64,000 nucleotides of DNA, taken from assembly GCA_963819175.1 (NCBI GenBank), contig CAWFVJ010000001.1, forward strand, positions 124,001-188,000, written 5' to 3'. The stretch comes from CAWBRT01 sp963819175 (lineage in GTDB: Bacteria; Acidobacteriota; Terriglobia; Terriglobales; Acidobacteriaceae). The position numbers and the translations under genes were made by a program. Shown here piece by piece: positions 1-8,260 of this stretch. How positions within the stretch are numbered: position 1 is the first letter of the stretch; each line of letters opens with the position of its first letter. Under the pieces are notes generated by a model. It was not told where the DNA came from. It worked only from the letters and a program-made list of their open reading frames with translations, and did no database searches.

Positions 1-702
1 AGTCAAGACTACGAGAAGTACACCGAAGTCGAACACGGCACTTGGAAATACCTTTACGAATTGCGCATGCAGCAGCTCCGCGAACTTGCATGCAAAGAAT
101 ATCTCGAAGGCATTGAGGTGCTCGGCATTACCGACGCTCGCATGCCGGTCATTGAGCAGTTGAATGCGATGCTGAAGAAGCGGTCGCATTGGGAGTTGCT
201 GCCGGTGAGCGGTTTTCTTCCGGGGCGCACGTTTTTCGATCTGCTTGCGGCGAGAATTTTTCCCACCACAACTTACATACGCAAACCTGATTCGCTCGAC
301 TACACTCCGGCGCCCGACATCTTTCACGACGTGTTTGGGCACGTTCCCATGCACGCGCACAAAGTTTTTGCAGACTACCTTCAAGCCTTTGCGCAAATTG
401 CGTGCAAGGTCGATCAGGACGCCGATCAGGAGCGGCTTGGCCGTCTCTTCTGGTACACGGTCGAGTTCGGCCTTATTCGACAGGGAGAGCACGTTAAGCT
501 CTACGGCAGCGGGGTGATTTCCTCTCAGAAAGAGAGCGCGAACATCGTCGCCGGCGGCTGTAAGGTTCGTGACTTCGACCTCGACGAAGTCCTCGACACC
601 CCCGTGAAAGTGGACGAACTGCAACCTGTTCTGTATGCCATCGATTCCTTCGACCAGATTTACGAAGCCACTCACAAAGCCAGGCGCCTATTTGCAGCCT
701 GA
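1..702 (+). CDS. phhA: Phenylalanine 4-monooxygenase, C-terminal 233 residues (start lies outside window)
   Basis: Tetrahydrobiopterin- and Fe(II)-dependent hydroxylation of phenylalanine to tyrosine in the cytosol. The reading frame is open from base 1, where it reads SQDYEKYTEVEHGTWKYLY, so the first part of the protein is missing. The iron-binding core is clear: the two histidines are in PDIFHDVFGHVPM and the glutamate is in YTVEFGL, the 2-His-1-carboxylate triad of the Biopterin_H family. The conserved SGFLPGRTFFDLLA stretch precedes the core. The monofunctional bacterial enzymes are about 260-300 residues, so only some tens of residues are missing. The visible sequence has no frameshift. 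No partner gene is visible; the next gene on the same strand is 900 bases away. Confidence 0.95.
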   Translation, partial: SQDYEKYTEVEHGTWKYLYELRMQQLRELACKEYLEGIEVLGITDARMPVIEQLNAMLKKRSHWELLPVSGFLPGRTFFDLLAARIFPTTTYIRKPDSLDYTPAPDIFHDVFGHVPMHAHKVFADYLQAFAQIACKVDQDADQERLGRLFWYTVEFGLIRQGEHVKLYGSGVISSQKESANIVAGGCKVRDFDLDEVLDTPVKVDELQPVLYAIDSFDQIYEATHKARRLFAA

Positions 703-818
703 CATTCAGGCGCGAACCGCAGCGCTACGGCACCTGAGCCTGGAGTAAAGCGCATGTTGCGCGATGGCGCCGGTCACTGAGAGGAATGGATCGCGTCATC
801 CCTCTTGCCGGGCGGGGC

Positions 819-1284
819 CTATACGTCAATGACAGTGCTTACAAAGGCCGGAATGAACCGATCGCCGAAGCACTCGTAAAGTTTCGCCATCATGGCAAAG
901 CCCGTGCAGTGATTGGCCGCGACAAGCTCAGGACCAAACGAGGCAAGTTGAGCGAGAGTTTTTCCCTGCTGCTCTTTCGACACAGGCCCCAGGTGAGTGC
1001 CCCCAATCCAGCCCGCCAATCGCGAGGTGCCTGTGACCTCAAGCCCCCTTCGCACGGTATTGACCAATCCAGCATGCGTACACCCGCCGATTACCACGAG
1101 CCCGCGAGGACCGGCGTAGAACAGCGAAGTGTCGTCTTCGAAGGTGTCTTGACAGTCGCAATCGTCTGCCGCACAAGTCACGAGTTTGGGCATCGCCCGT
1201 TTCGTAGTCGGTGTTCCGGGGAATAGGTCCGCTCATCCAAAAGCCAGGAATAATTTCAGTCGGCTTATCAACAAGGCGCCACTC
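819..1284 (-). pseudogene. MBL-fold metallohydrolase remnant (COG1237-like), C-terminal half, frameshifted
   Basis: The minus strand encodes the end of a metallo-beta-lactamase-fold hydrolase of the type annotated as 7,8-dihydropterin-6-yl-methyl-beta-ribofuranosylaminobenzene phosphate synthase-like. Recognisable blocks in order are EIIPGFWMSGPIPRNTDYE, a DD-x-SLFY segment, GLVVIGGCTHAGLVN, GGTHLGP and ANHCTGF, ending in STVIDV. The first block is in a different frame from the rest: one extra base near 1195. The N-terminal half with the HxHxDH metal site is absent. Upstream the frame runs into an unrelated PaaI-like fragment, so this is a truncated relic rather than a simple base-calling error. 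Whether anything is expressed is unknown. Confidence 0.65.
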
Positions 1285-1448
1285 GGCACCGAGTGCTCGT
1301 CGGGGTCCACGTTGCGCTGGACCGTACCGTCAACCCCACATTCATAGCGGAGCTGCAACCCTCCCGGATTGTCCGAACCGCATACAAAACACGTGGCCTG
1401 TGGCTGAGCCTGAAGCGTGTCGCTCTGTAGTAAGCTCAAGTGGTTCAC
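1285..1448 (-). pseudogene. PaaI-family thioesterase N-terminal fragment
   Basis: A possible GTG start at 1448 opens a frame with TCFVCGSDNPGGLQLRYE, the CxVCG-x-NP-x-GL signature seen near the N-terminus of many PaaI/HotDog thioesterases. After about 50 residues the similarity stops and the sequence passes into the MBL-fold remnant at 1284. The catalytic hotdog helix with its HGG motif is missing. It looks like the left part of a gene joined by deletion to the right part of another. The alternative, chance similarity of a short Cys-rich stretch, is less likely but cannot be excluded here. Confidence 0.45.
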
Positions 1449-1538
1449 CCTCCACACTCTATCGCCAACTGACGTCTCGCCAAGCGTCGCCATGAGCACA
1501 CTGCCACGCGTTACGGCGTTAACAGACAATACGTTAGC

Positions 1539-1567
1539 TTGCCCGACGTGCCTTATAAGTGTAATAT
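1539..1567 (+). promoter_or_regulatory. Candidate sigma-70 type promoter for the NifX-like gene
   Basis: TTGCCC at 1539-1544 and TAATAT at 1562-1567 are separated by 17 bases. They lie about 50 bases ahead of the GTG start at 1617, which has an AAAGGAG ribosome site. The match is by eye only. Confidence 0.35.
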
Positions 1568-1616
1568 ACATCTACATGCTTGTTACAACCAAAAATAAAT
1601 TACCAAAGGAGACGCC

Positions 1617-1975
1617 GTGAGAATCGCAATACCGCTGTCGGAGGGACGGCTGTGCCAACACTTTGGACATTGTGAAGAGTTTCTGTTCGTCGACGCAGAG
1701 CCTGCACACAAAACGTATCTGGGCGGCGGGTGGAGAAGGCCCCGGACCACCAGCCTGGCCTTCTGCCGCTATGGCTGAAGGAGCGCGGAGTCAATGTAGT
1801 GATTGCGGGCGGAATCGGTTCGCACGCCAAAGAGTTACTCGCAGCGGCTTCGGTTCAAGTACTTGCCGGCATCTCGGCTTCTGATCCCGAGGTAATTGTC
1901 AGTACGTTCTTGAATGGGAAACTCGAGACCGGGATAACCGGTTGTGATCATTCGGGCGGAAGTTGCCAGCACTAA
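1617..1975 (+). CDS. NifX/NifB-type dinitrogenase iron-molybdenum cofactor-binding family protein (frameshifted)
   Basis: Small cytosolic protein of the Nitro_FeMo-Co family, which binds metal clusters or carries them; here there is no nitrogenase context, so the cargo is unknown. The GTG start at 1617 is set by AAAGGAG six bases upstream. The N-terminus reads MRIAIPLSEGRLCQHFGHC, with the family's typical Cys-x-His-FGHC cluster. The frame is then lost near 1728 in a GGG run; one additional G restores VEKAPDHQPGLLPLWL, VVIAGGIG, and a C-terminal TGITGCDHSGGSCQH rich in Cys and His. Full length would be about 119 residues, normal for the family. The break looks like a homopolymer under-call. 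It lies just upstream of a PadR regulator, a pairing that fits local metal or sulfur control (inference). Confidence 0.75.
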
Positions 1976-2031
1976 CCTGATGTTCGCGGTTTCCCGCAGT
2001 GTAGTTACGAATCATTCGGGAGAGCAATTCG

Positions 2032-2526
2032 ATGCCGCACATTGAGTGTCGTCGACACAAGGGCCAATATCCTTGCACATGTGCGATGGGGCACCTCTAC
2101 CGCTTCGTAGAACCAGTACTCCTGCTGATACTCAAAGAAAAAAAGCATTCGTATGGGTATGATCTTTCCGGCGAGCTTTCCCGATATTCGTTTACTGATT
2201 CGGAAATCGAAAACGCTGTCTTGTACCGAACCCTTCGCCGGCTGGAGGCCCACGGTTACGTCATCTCGCACTGGGATGTCGATGAGCCGGGCCCGGCCCG
2301 CAGAGTTTACTCGCTGACAAGAGAGGGACATAAGCATCTGCGGGAGTGGGCGCAAGTCCTGGGAAAAGTCGCGAGCTCAATGTCTCGATTTGCGCGTCGG
2401 GCTGGTTCGGCGACCAGAACGCCTGAAACAAGATCACCTGTAACGAAGCGAGTGTCTTTTGCATTTATTAAGGTTGTACTGAGGGATATTCTCAACAGGT
2501 ACCGCGGAGGATGGCAAGCTGTTTAA
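2032..2526 (+). CDS. PadR-family transcriptional regulator with Cys-rich N-terminus
   Basis: Cytosolic winged-helix repressor of 164 residues. The N-terminus carries ECRRHKGQYPCTC before the winged helix, which is recognisable by VLLLILKEKKHSYGYDLSG, AVLYRTLRRLEAHGYV and RRVYSLTREGHKHL (residues about 30-105). These are the classical PadR helix and wing signatures. The Cys/His-rich start could bind metal, an inference supported only by the neighbours (NifX-like protein before, CoA-disulfide reductase after). The C-terminus beyond SMSRFARR runs longer than in common short PadR proteins and looks unconserved; a further indel near 2395 may have changed the true end. No autoregulatory ATGT-N8-ACAT site was found by eye. 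Confidence 0.8.
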   Translation: MPHIECRRHKGQYPCTCAMGHLYRFVEPVLLLILKEKKHSYGYDLSGELSRYSFTDSEIENAVLYRTLRRLEAHGYVISHWDVDEPGPARRVYSLTREGHKHLREWAQVLGKVASSMSRFARRAGSATRTPETRSPVTKRVSFAFIKVVLRDILNRYRGGWQAV

Positions 2527-2571
2527 TACGCTCTAATCTTTGACTTTGCCGATCCGCCAAAAAGGAGCAGG

Positions 2572-4268
2572 ATGAACACACGAAAGAGAATTCTTATTGT
2601 CGGCGGAGTAGCCGGTGGGGCTTCCTGCGCCGCGCGTGCACGCAGGCTTTCCGAAGACGCTGAGATCATCGTGTTCGAGCGCGGTCCTTACGTTTCCTTT
2701 GCGAATTGTGGGTTGCCGTATTACATCGGCGACGTCATTCAGAAGGAAGACAAACTCCTGGTGGCGACAGCCGAACTGTTCAAGAACAGGTTCAACATTG
2801 AAGTCCGCACCGAAAGCGAAGTAGTCGCCATCAATCGCGAAGGCCGCGAAATTCAAGTTCATAATCTCCAAACGGGAGCGTCCTACTGGGAGCAATACGA
2901 TGCGCTGGTGCTGGCCCCGGGAGCCGCGCCTCTTCGTCCGCCTTTGCCCGGCATCGATCTACCCGGCATTTTCACCCTGCGCACGATTCCCGACAGCCGC
3001 GATATTCGTCAGTGGATTGCCGAGGGCGGCGCTCAGACAGCGGTTGTCGTGGGCGCGGGATTCATCGGACTCGAAATGACGGAGAACCTGGTGCAGCGTG
3101 GTCTGACCGTCACGGTGATCGAGATGATGGATCAGGTGCTGCCGCCACTCGACGCGGAGTTGGCGGAAGCGGTGCGCCAGCGTCTTGTCGACAAGGGTGT
3201 TTCTGTTCACCTGAACGATGCGGTGGCGGCATTTGAACGCGAATCGAGCGGCAAACTCGTGGTGACGACGCGATCCGGCGCGAGCATCAGGACCGATCTC
3301 GTCGTGCTTGGCCTGGGTGTTCGCCCGGAGACCAAGCTGGCTAAACAGGCTGGACTCGTCATCGGGGAGAAGAACGGAATTCGCGTTGACGAGAGCATGC
3401 GAACCAGTGACCCGCATATCTGGGCGGTCGGGGATGCGGTGGAAAGCCGCGATTTTGTGACCGGGGAGTGGTGCGTGGTTCCGCTGGCCGGTCCCGCCAA
3501 TCGGCAGGGGCGCATCGCCGCCGATTCGATTTGCGGACGCAGCGCCCATTTCCGCGGTGTGCAGGCAACCGCCGTCTGCGGCATGTTCGGCCTGACGGTG
3601 GCGATGACTGGCGCGAGCGAAAAGACGCTCAAGCGCAGTGGAATCACTGGTTATGACAAGGTTTACTTGCACCCAAACGACCATGCGGCCTACTACCCCG
3701 GAGCCAAGCCGATTCACATGAAGCTGCTCTTTTCCCGCGATGATGGCCGTGTCTTGGGCGCGCAGGCCGTGGGAGAAGAATGGTGTCGAGAAGCGAATCG
3801 ACGTGATCGCGATGGCAATCCAGAAGGGCGCCACCATCTACGATCTTGAAGAAGCCGAACTCTGCTACGCGCCACAATTCGGTACCGCGAAGGACCCGGT
3901 CAATTTCGCCGGCATGATCGCAGCCAATGTTCTGCATGGCGATGTCTCGCTGGCATCCTGGGAAACAGCTGCCCGACACGCAGGCGCTGCTGCTCGACGT
4001 GCGCGAGCCCTCCGAATTTAAAGATGGCCACGTGGAAGGAGCACTTAATATTCCTTTGCCGCAGTTGCGAGCCCGCCTTGGCGAACTGCCTGGCGATCGC
4101 GAGATCTGGGTGTATTGTGCCGCAGGCCAGCGCTCCTACTATGCGCTGCGCATCCTCCGCCAGCACGGGTATTCCTGCGTCAGGAATCTTTCCGGTGGAT
4201 TTAGGACTTACAAGCAATTCCAGCCAATTCTGCATAAAGCCCAAGTGGCAGCCGCCGGGAAGGAATGA
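2572..4268 (+). CDS. CoA-disulfide reductase fused to a rhodanese domain (two frameshifts)
   Basis: FAD- and NAD(P)H-dependent pyridine nucleotide-disulfide oxidoreductase with a C-terminal rhodanese module, about 565 residues once repaired; members reduce CoA disulfides, CoA persulfides or polysulfides. AAGGAG precedes the ATG. Seen in order: FAD site ILIVGGVAGGASCAAR (7-22), active-site Cys46 in SFANCGLPYY, NAD site VVVGAGFIGLEM, second FAD motif HIWAVGDAVES, dimerisation domain ending KGATIYDLEEAELCYAPQFG, then a rhodanese with LLLDVREPSEF and catalytic loop VYCAAGQRSY. Frame changes occur near 3781 (extra T) and near 3963 (extra A); both are single insertions that restore a normal CoADR-rhodanese alignment. 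Followed 46 bases later by a permease and a CxxC protein. Confidence 0.85.
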
Positions 4269-4314
4269 GCTGAGGGCGTGGTTTCGCGGCAGGTCTTTCG
4301 CGGAAGGTGAAGGG

Positions 4315-5415
4315 ATGCAGAACGAAATCAAGCTGCCTATCGTGAATCAACCGGGCTGTAGCGAAGCACGGCAGCGGGTCGAGCCGACATCCGCCCGAAG
4401 GCCGCGCAGGGCGTTGTTTATCGTGCCAATCCTCGTATTACTGTGGTGGGTGGTCTATTCTCAGCTTGAGCGTGCAGCAGCGTGGATTACCTCTTCATTG
4501 TTTCAACTCGATCGTGGAACGCGCTTGGGTTCGGCGGTGGAGTTCTTCGTTTTTGAGGCGCCGAAGGTCCTGTTATTGCTCACGCTGGTTGTCTTCTGCG
4601 TGGGAATTATTCGATCGTTCTTTACGCCGGAACGGACGCGCACGATCTTAGCCGGTAAGCGCGAGTCTGCCGGGAACGTAATGGCTGCTCTGCTGGGCGT
4701 CGTCACCCCCTTTTGCTCCTGCTCTGCCGTTCCCTTGTTCATCGGCTTCGTAACGACGGGGGTGCCGCTGGGGGTAACGTTCTCATTTCTGATCTCCGCC
4801 CCGATGGTGAACGAAGTTGCTCTGGTTCTGCTGTTCGGTCTTTTCGGCTGGCGCATCGCCGCAATCTATGCCGGGACGGGCCTGCTGATCGCCATTGTGG
4901 CCGGATGGACTATCGGTCGCCTGAAATTGGAAAGGTTTGTCGAGCCCTGGGTCTATGCAACGCAACCGGGAGATCACGCCGATCACGATCCGCAGCTAAC
5001 ATGGCCCGAACGCGTGCGATCAGGGAGAGAAGCTGTACGCGATATTGTCGGGAAGGTCTGGCTGTACGTGCTTGCCGGCATAGCTGTTGGCGCCGGAATC
5101 CATGGCTACGTTCCGGAGAACTTCATGGCGGCGATCATGGGCAAAGATGCATGGTGGTCGGTTCCGCTAGCGGTGCTGATCGGCGTTCCCATGTACTCCA
5201 ACGCTGCGGGGATCATCCCCATAGTCCAGGCACTTCTCGGGAAAGGCGCTGCAGTCGGCACCGTATTGGCCTTCATGATGTCGGTGATAGGGCTGTCGCT
5301 GCCTGAAACGATCATCCTACGCAAAGTACTTCGGCCGCAGTTGATTGCCGTTTTCGCCGGTGTCGTCGCGGTCGGAATCCTCATAGTTGGTTATGTTTTC
5401 AATCTCATCATGTAG
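4315..5415 (+). CDS. SO_0444/ArsP (DUF318)-family inner-membrane permease
   Basis: Integral membrane protein of 366 residues with about eight hydrophobic segments. The family signature TPFCSCSAVP is present near residue 130, followed by GVPLGVTFSFLISAPMVNE; the second half repeats it loosely with GVPMYSNAAGIIPI. Members move metals or metalloids, including organoarsenicals and possibly copper or zinc; substrate cannot be told from sequence. ATG at 4315 was chosen because of GGAAGGTGAGG just upstream and because the longer frame only overlaps the rhodanese gene. It is directly followed, 11 bases on, by a small CxxC thioredoxin-like protein, a pairing commonly seen with this permease family. 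Confidence 0.85.
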   Translation: MQNEIKLPIVNQPGCSEARQRVEPTSARRPRRALFIVPILVLLWWVVYSQLERAAAWITSSLFQLDRGTRLGSAVEFFVFEAPKVLLLLTLVVFCVGIIRSFFTPERTRTILAGKRESAGNVMAALLGVVTPFCSCSAVPLFIGFVTTGVPLGVTFSFLISAPMVNEVALVLLFGLFGWRIAAIYAGTGLLIAIVAGWTIGRLKLERFVEPWVYATQPGDHADHDPQLTWPERVRSGREAVRDIVGKVWLYVLAGIAVGAGIHGYVPENFMAAIMGKDAWWSVPLAVLIGVPMYSNAAGIIPIVQALLGKGAAVGTVLAFMMSVIGLSLPETIILRKVLRPQLIAVFAGVVAVGILIVGYVFNLIM

Positions 5416-5426
5416 CGGGAGGAATC

Positions 5427-5666
5427 ATGCTGAACATTACGGTGTACGGTCCTGGATGTGCCAAGTGTAAAGAAACCGAGCGGCGACTGCGCCACGTCGT
5501 CGAGCAGACCGGGGTGGAGGCGGTTGTAACGAAAGCCACGGATTTTGCCGAAATGGCGAAAGCCGGTGTCCTGACCACGCCGGCAGTCGCGGTGGATGGA
5601 GTCGTGAAGATTGCCGGCCACATCCCGAGCGAAGACGAAATCCGCGCCTTGCTCAATCGGAATTAG
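5427..5666 (+). CDS. Small redox-active disulfide (thioredoxin-like, TM0996/MTH895-type) protein
   Basis: A 79-residue cytosolic thioredoxin-fold protein. The active site is Cys11-Ala-Lys-Cys14 in YGPGCAKC, and the cis-proline loop is LTTPAVAVDG. It ends ALLNRN. The start has GGGAGGAATC upstream. Position immediately after the DUF318 permease suggests a shared transcript and that the disulfide may handle the permease's substrate (for example thiolated metal or metalloid); this is inference from gene order. Confidence 0.85.
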   Translation: MLNITVYGPGCAKCKETERRLRHVVEQTGVEAVVTKATDFAEMAKAGVLTTPAVAVDGVVKIAGHIPSEDEIRALLNRN

Positions 5667-5778
5667 TTGCGGCAGGATCTTTCGGCACCAAAAACTCGCG
5701 CCCATGTAAACGCGCGATTCGCATTTTCGTCTATGTACGCAGGGAGCAGTTGGTGGGCGCCCACAAGGAGACAAGCGA

Positions 5779-6163
5779 ATGCGCAGGCGATGGTATGTGG
5801 TTTCAATTCTCGCTTTGGCGATTTTTCTGATCGCCCAAGTAGCACTTCAGGCACAATCTGCGAACAGCACCCCAGGATCACAGGCCGCAAGGCCCCACGG
5901 GTCAGGATTCCGCCGTTTATGGTCCGGGACCGTTTTGCCCCCGCATGGCGGGATATGGCAGAATGGGCGGGCCCCGCGCAAGTGGCATGTGGGGAAGAGG
6001 TTGGCAACAGCAGCGTGATGGGTTTGCCAAGCAATTGAATCTGACCAAGGATCAGAAGGCGAAGTTGGACAGCCTGTTTACGACACAGGGACCGGGATGG
6101 GGCGGGTTTGGCCGGGGAATGGGACCCGGGGCGCGTGGGATGTGGCAAAACGGACCTCAATAG
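5779..6163 (+). CDS. Spy/LTXXQ-like periplasmic protein, short (frameshifted)
   Basis: Secreted Met/Gly-rich protein of roughly 128 residues after repair. AAGGAGACAAGCG precedes ATG 5779. Residues 1-26 form a signal peptide, MRRRWYVVSILALAIFLIAQ then VALQAQS. One extra base near 5905 shifts the frame; the second half contains GMWGRGWQQQRDGF, the LTXXQ-type helix LNLTKDQKAKLDSLF, and a GPGWGGFGRGMGPGARGM tail. Spy and CpxP relatives are envelope chaperones or metal-stress proteins. The protein is shorter than Spy, with only one LTXXQ-like helix. It lies 190 bases ahead of an ECF sigma factor, and a second Spy-like gene follows that system. Confidence 0.65.
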
Positions 6164-6313
6164 CGGGGCCGATGAACTTCCAGCCAGTTCGAACACTTCA
6201 TTGCACTTCCAGCAAGTGGTGAACGGACCGGATTTGGGGTAGTCGAATCGCAGGCCGCCCTTTTTGCGAAAAACTAGAAAGCTTTCCAACCGAAATAAAT
6301 AGGCGATGGATGT

Positions 6314-6339
6314 AAACCTCTGGGCCGAACAATCGTCTG
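6314..6339 (+). promoter_or_regulatory. Candidate ECF-type promoter upstream of the sigma factor
   Basis: AAACC at 6314 and CGTCTG at 6334 are 15 bases apart, close to the GGAAC-N16-CGTC pattern used by group-4 sigma factors. It could be the autoregulated promoter of the sigma gene that starts 14 bases further on. The -35 element is imperfect (TGTAAACC instead of GGAACC). Confidence 0.3.
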
Positions 6340-6352
6340 TATCAGTAAGGCC

Positions 6353-6958
6353 ATGGAGCAGATTACAGCAACGGAAATGGCGAATGTGCAAGTGATAACC
6401 GGTCGCGCAGTTGCGGACTTTGAGGACTTCGACGCGCTCGTATTGGCCGAGCAGCGGCGCATCTACCGTGTGTTGCTGGCGATGCTCCGCGACCCCGATG
6501 CAGCCGACAGCCTCACGCAAGAATGCTTTCTGAAGGCTTATGAGCACCGAAAGCGGTTCCGGGGCGAATGCAGCGTGCGGACGTGGCTGATGCGCATCGC
6601 CATCAATCTTGCTCGGGATCACGTGAAGAGCCGCCGCTGGCAGTTCTGGCGAAAGCTTTTCAGCGAACCCGCGGGCTCGGAAGAGGGGATTGATTCGGCC
6701 GACACGCTTGAGCCGGTTGATCCGCACGCCTCGCCGGAGCGTAGTTTGTTGGCGCGCGAACGACTCGCTCACGTCTCGGCGGTGGTTGACAATCTGCCGA
6801 ACCAACAGCGCGCCGTGTTTGTGCTGCGGTTTCTGGAAGAGATGAGCATTGAAGAGATTGCGCAGGCCACGTCTCTGCGGCCCGGGACGGTAAAGACGCA
6901 CCTGTTTCGTGCGGTCAGCGCGGTCAGAGAGCGTGTTAAGGAGCGGAAGAACCGATGA
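6353..6958 (+). CDS. ECF (group 4) RNA polymerase sigma factor
   Basis: 201 residues; directs RNA polymerase to stress promoters. Region 2 spans residues about 25-95, with DPDAADSLTQECFLKAYEH and the RTWLMRIAINLARDH recognition helix of region 2.4. An acidic linker leads to region 4 with LPNQQRAVFVLRFLEEMSIEEIAQ and SLRPGTVKTHLFRAVSAVRE, the -35 binding helix-turn-helix. Its TGA overlaps the ATG of the next gene (ATGA), so sigma and anti-sigma are translationally coupled. The ATG at 6353 is used; a second in-frame ATG ten codons later (MANVQ) is an alternative start. Confidence 0.92.
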   Translation: MEQITATEMANVQVITGRAVADFEDFDALVLAEQRRIYRVLLAMLRDPDAADSLTQECFLKAYEHRKRFRGECSVRTWLMRIAINLARDHVKSRRWQFWRKLFSEPAGSEEGIDSADTLEPVDPHASPERSLLARERLAHVSAVVDNLPNQQRAVFVLRFLEEMSIEEIAQATSLRPGTVKTHLFRAVSAVRERVKERKNR

Positions 6959-7432
6959 ACGCTCATTTGAACGAACAGCAATTCGGAGAATTGGTCCTCG
7001 GTACCGGCAATGCGGAGATCGCAGGGCATATCGAGGCGTGCGATGCGTGCCGCGCTGAGGCCGAAGGCGTCCGCACTGCGATCTCAGACTGCCGGGAATT
7101 GGCCCAACAAGCCGCGGAACACGACGAGATATTTTGGGCTCAGGCAAAGACTCGCGATCCGGCAGCGCCTGGCACGTCATCATTTTGTACCGCACCTTCG
7201 CTGGGTTGCGACGGCTGCGATGGTTCTGGTGGTTTCGGCGGCATTGCTGCTGACACGCGCGCCTCAACCTGTGCAGCAGGCGAACAACGATGCGGCCGAC
7301 GACGTTCTCTTGCAGCAAGTGCAGAGTGATATTGGGCGCGACTATCCGGCCGCGCTGGCGCCCGCCGTGCTGATCGATGAGGAGCGTAACTCAGCGCTCT
7401 CGGCCAGCGCCAAACGAAGTTCTAATCAATGA
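6955..7432 (+). CDS. Zinc-finger anti-sigma factor with one membrane segment (frameshifted)
   Basis: Partner of the preceding sigma factor; overlaps it by four bases. The cytoplasmic N-terminus carries the ZAS zinc motif His25-x3-Cys29-x2-Cys32 (GHIEACDACRAE). After residue about 62 an extra G near 7144 breaks the frame; the other frame continues with RLAIRQRLARHHF and one membrane helix, LRWVATAAMVLVVSAALLL, followed by a periplasmic tail with VQSDIGRDYPAALAPA. About 158 residues in total. Such proteins hold the sigma factor at the membrane until an envelope signal releases it. The signal here may involve the flanking Spy-like proteins (inference). Confidence 0.8.
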
Positions 7433-7451
7433 TTGAAAGGGAGCAATTGCA

Positions 7452-8021
7452 ATGAAGAAGCACGTAGCACAGGTCGTGGTAATCATGTTGGCTTTTGCCT
7501 GTATCGCGGTCGCACAAGGCGGCCCTGGTCCGGGATGATGGGTCACGGTTCGCAGATGGGAATGCCCTGCCCGATGGAGGGCGGTGGCCCGGGAATGGGG
7601 CACGGCATGGGTCCCGGAATGGGCCATGGCGGAATGGGAATGGGGATGGGCGGCAAGTGGTGGAAGAATTCCGAGCTGGTCAAGAAACTTGGCCTTACCG
7701 ATTCGCAAGTGCAGCAGATTGAGAAGACTTTTCAGGACCATCGCATGCAGTTGATCGACCTGCGTGCCGCGCTTGAAAAGCAGGAAGTCACCATGCAACC
7801 GCTGGTGGATGCCGAGCGTCCGGACGAGGCAAAAGTGACCGCGCAGATCGACCAGGTAGCCCAGGCGCGCGCCGATCTGGAAAAGTCGAACGCCAAAATG
7901 TTACTGGCGATCCGGCGGATTCTCACGGTTGAGCAATGGAAACAGCTGCAAGCTCAGGGCATGGGGCCGATGCGCGGCCCAGCGGATGATGGGCGGCAAA
8001 ACAGGCCCTTCGAGACAGTAG
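7452..8021 (+). CDS. Spy/CpxP-like periplasmic protein, LTXXQ family (two frameshifts)
   Basis: Exported protein of about 189 residues after repair. The signal peptide MKKHVAQVVVIMLAFACIAV starts at 7452 behind GGGAGCAATTGCA. A missing G near 7537 (CCGGG) separates it from the mature part: a Met/Gly/His-rich stretch with many GMGHGMGPGM repeats, then KLGLTDSQVQQIEKTFQDH, a long charged helix, and ILTVEQWKQLQ, the second LTXXQ-type helix. Near 7980 a second indel makes the frame read into the next gene; in the repaired frame it ends MMGGKTGPSRQ at the TAG of 8019-8021. The His/Met-rich region suggests copper or other metal binding. It follows an ECF sigma/anti-sigma pair and is probably part of its operon. 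Confidence 0.75.
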
Positions 8022-8040
8022 AGCCCGATGGAAATTGCCG

Positions 8041-8077
8041 TGCAGAATCGGTTGTGTCCCACCATGCCGATTCTGCA
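8041..8077 (+). other. Perfect 11-bp inverted repeat (hairpin)
   Basis: TGCAGAATCGG at 8041-8051 pairs with CCGATTCTGCA at 8067-8077 around a 15-base loop. It lies 20 bases after the repaired stop of the Spy-like gene and 184 bases before the DapA-like gene. There is no T-run, so it is either a weak transcription terminator or an operator. No gene is seen in the rest of 8078-8260. Confidence 0.4.
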
Positions 8078-8260
8078 TGGCGCGTTGTTTGTAGATTCGC
8101 TGCGCTTCACCACCTTCACGGCGCCACGATCCATGCCGCCACGTCTCGCCTTCCAGACCAACATGCACTAGAATCTGTAGCACAATCCAAAATGCCTGAT
8201 GGGAGAACCGCATTGGCCTCGCGCAAGAAACCGCCCATAAAACGCGAATCTCAAGAGGTG

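Noticed and set aside
5663..7318. 551-codon open frame opposite the sigma/anti-sigma genes
   Set aside because: Antisense shadow. A short piece (CWKCNEVFELAG at about 6190-6230) looks protein-like but has no start or continuation.
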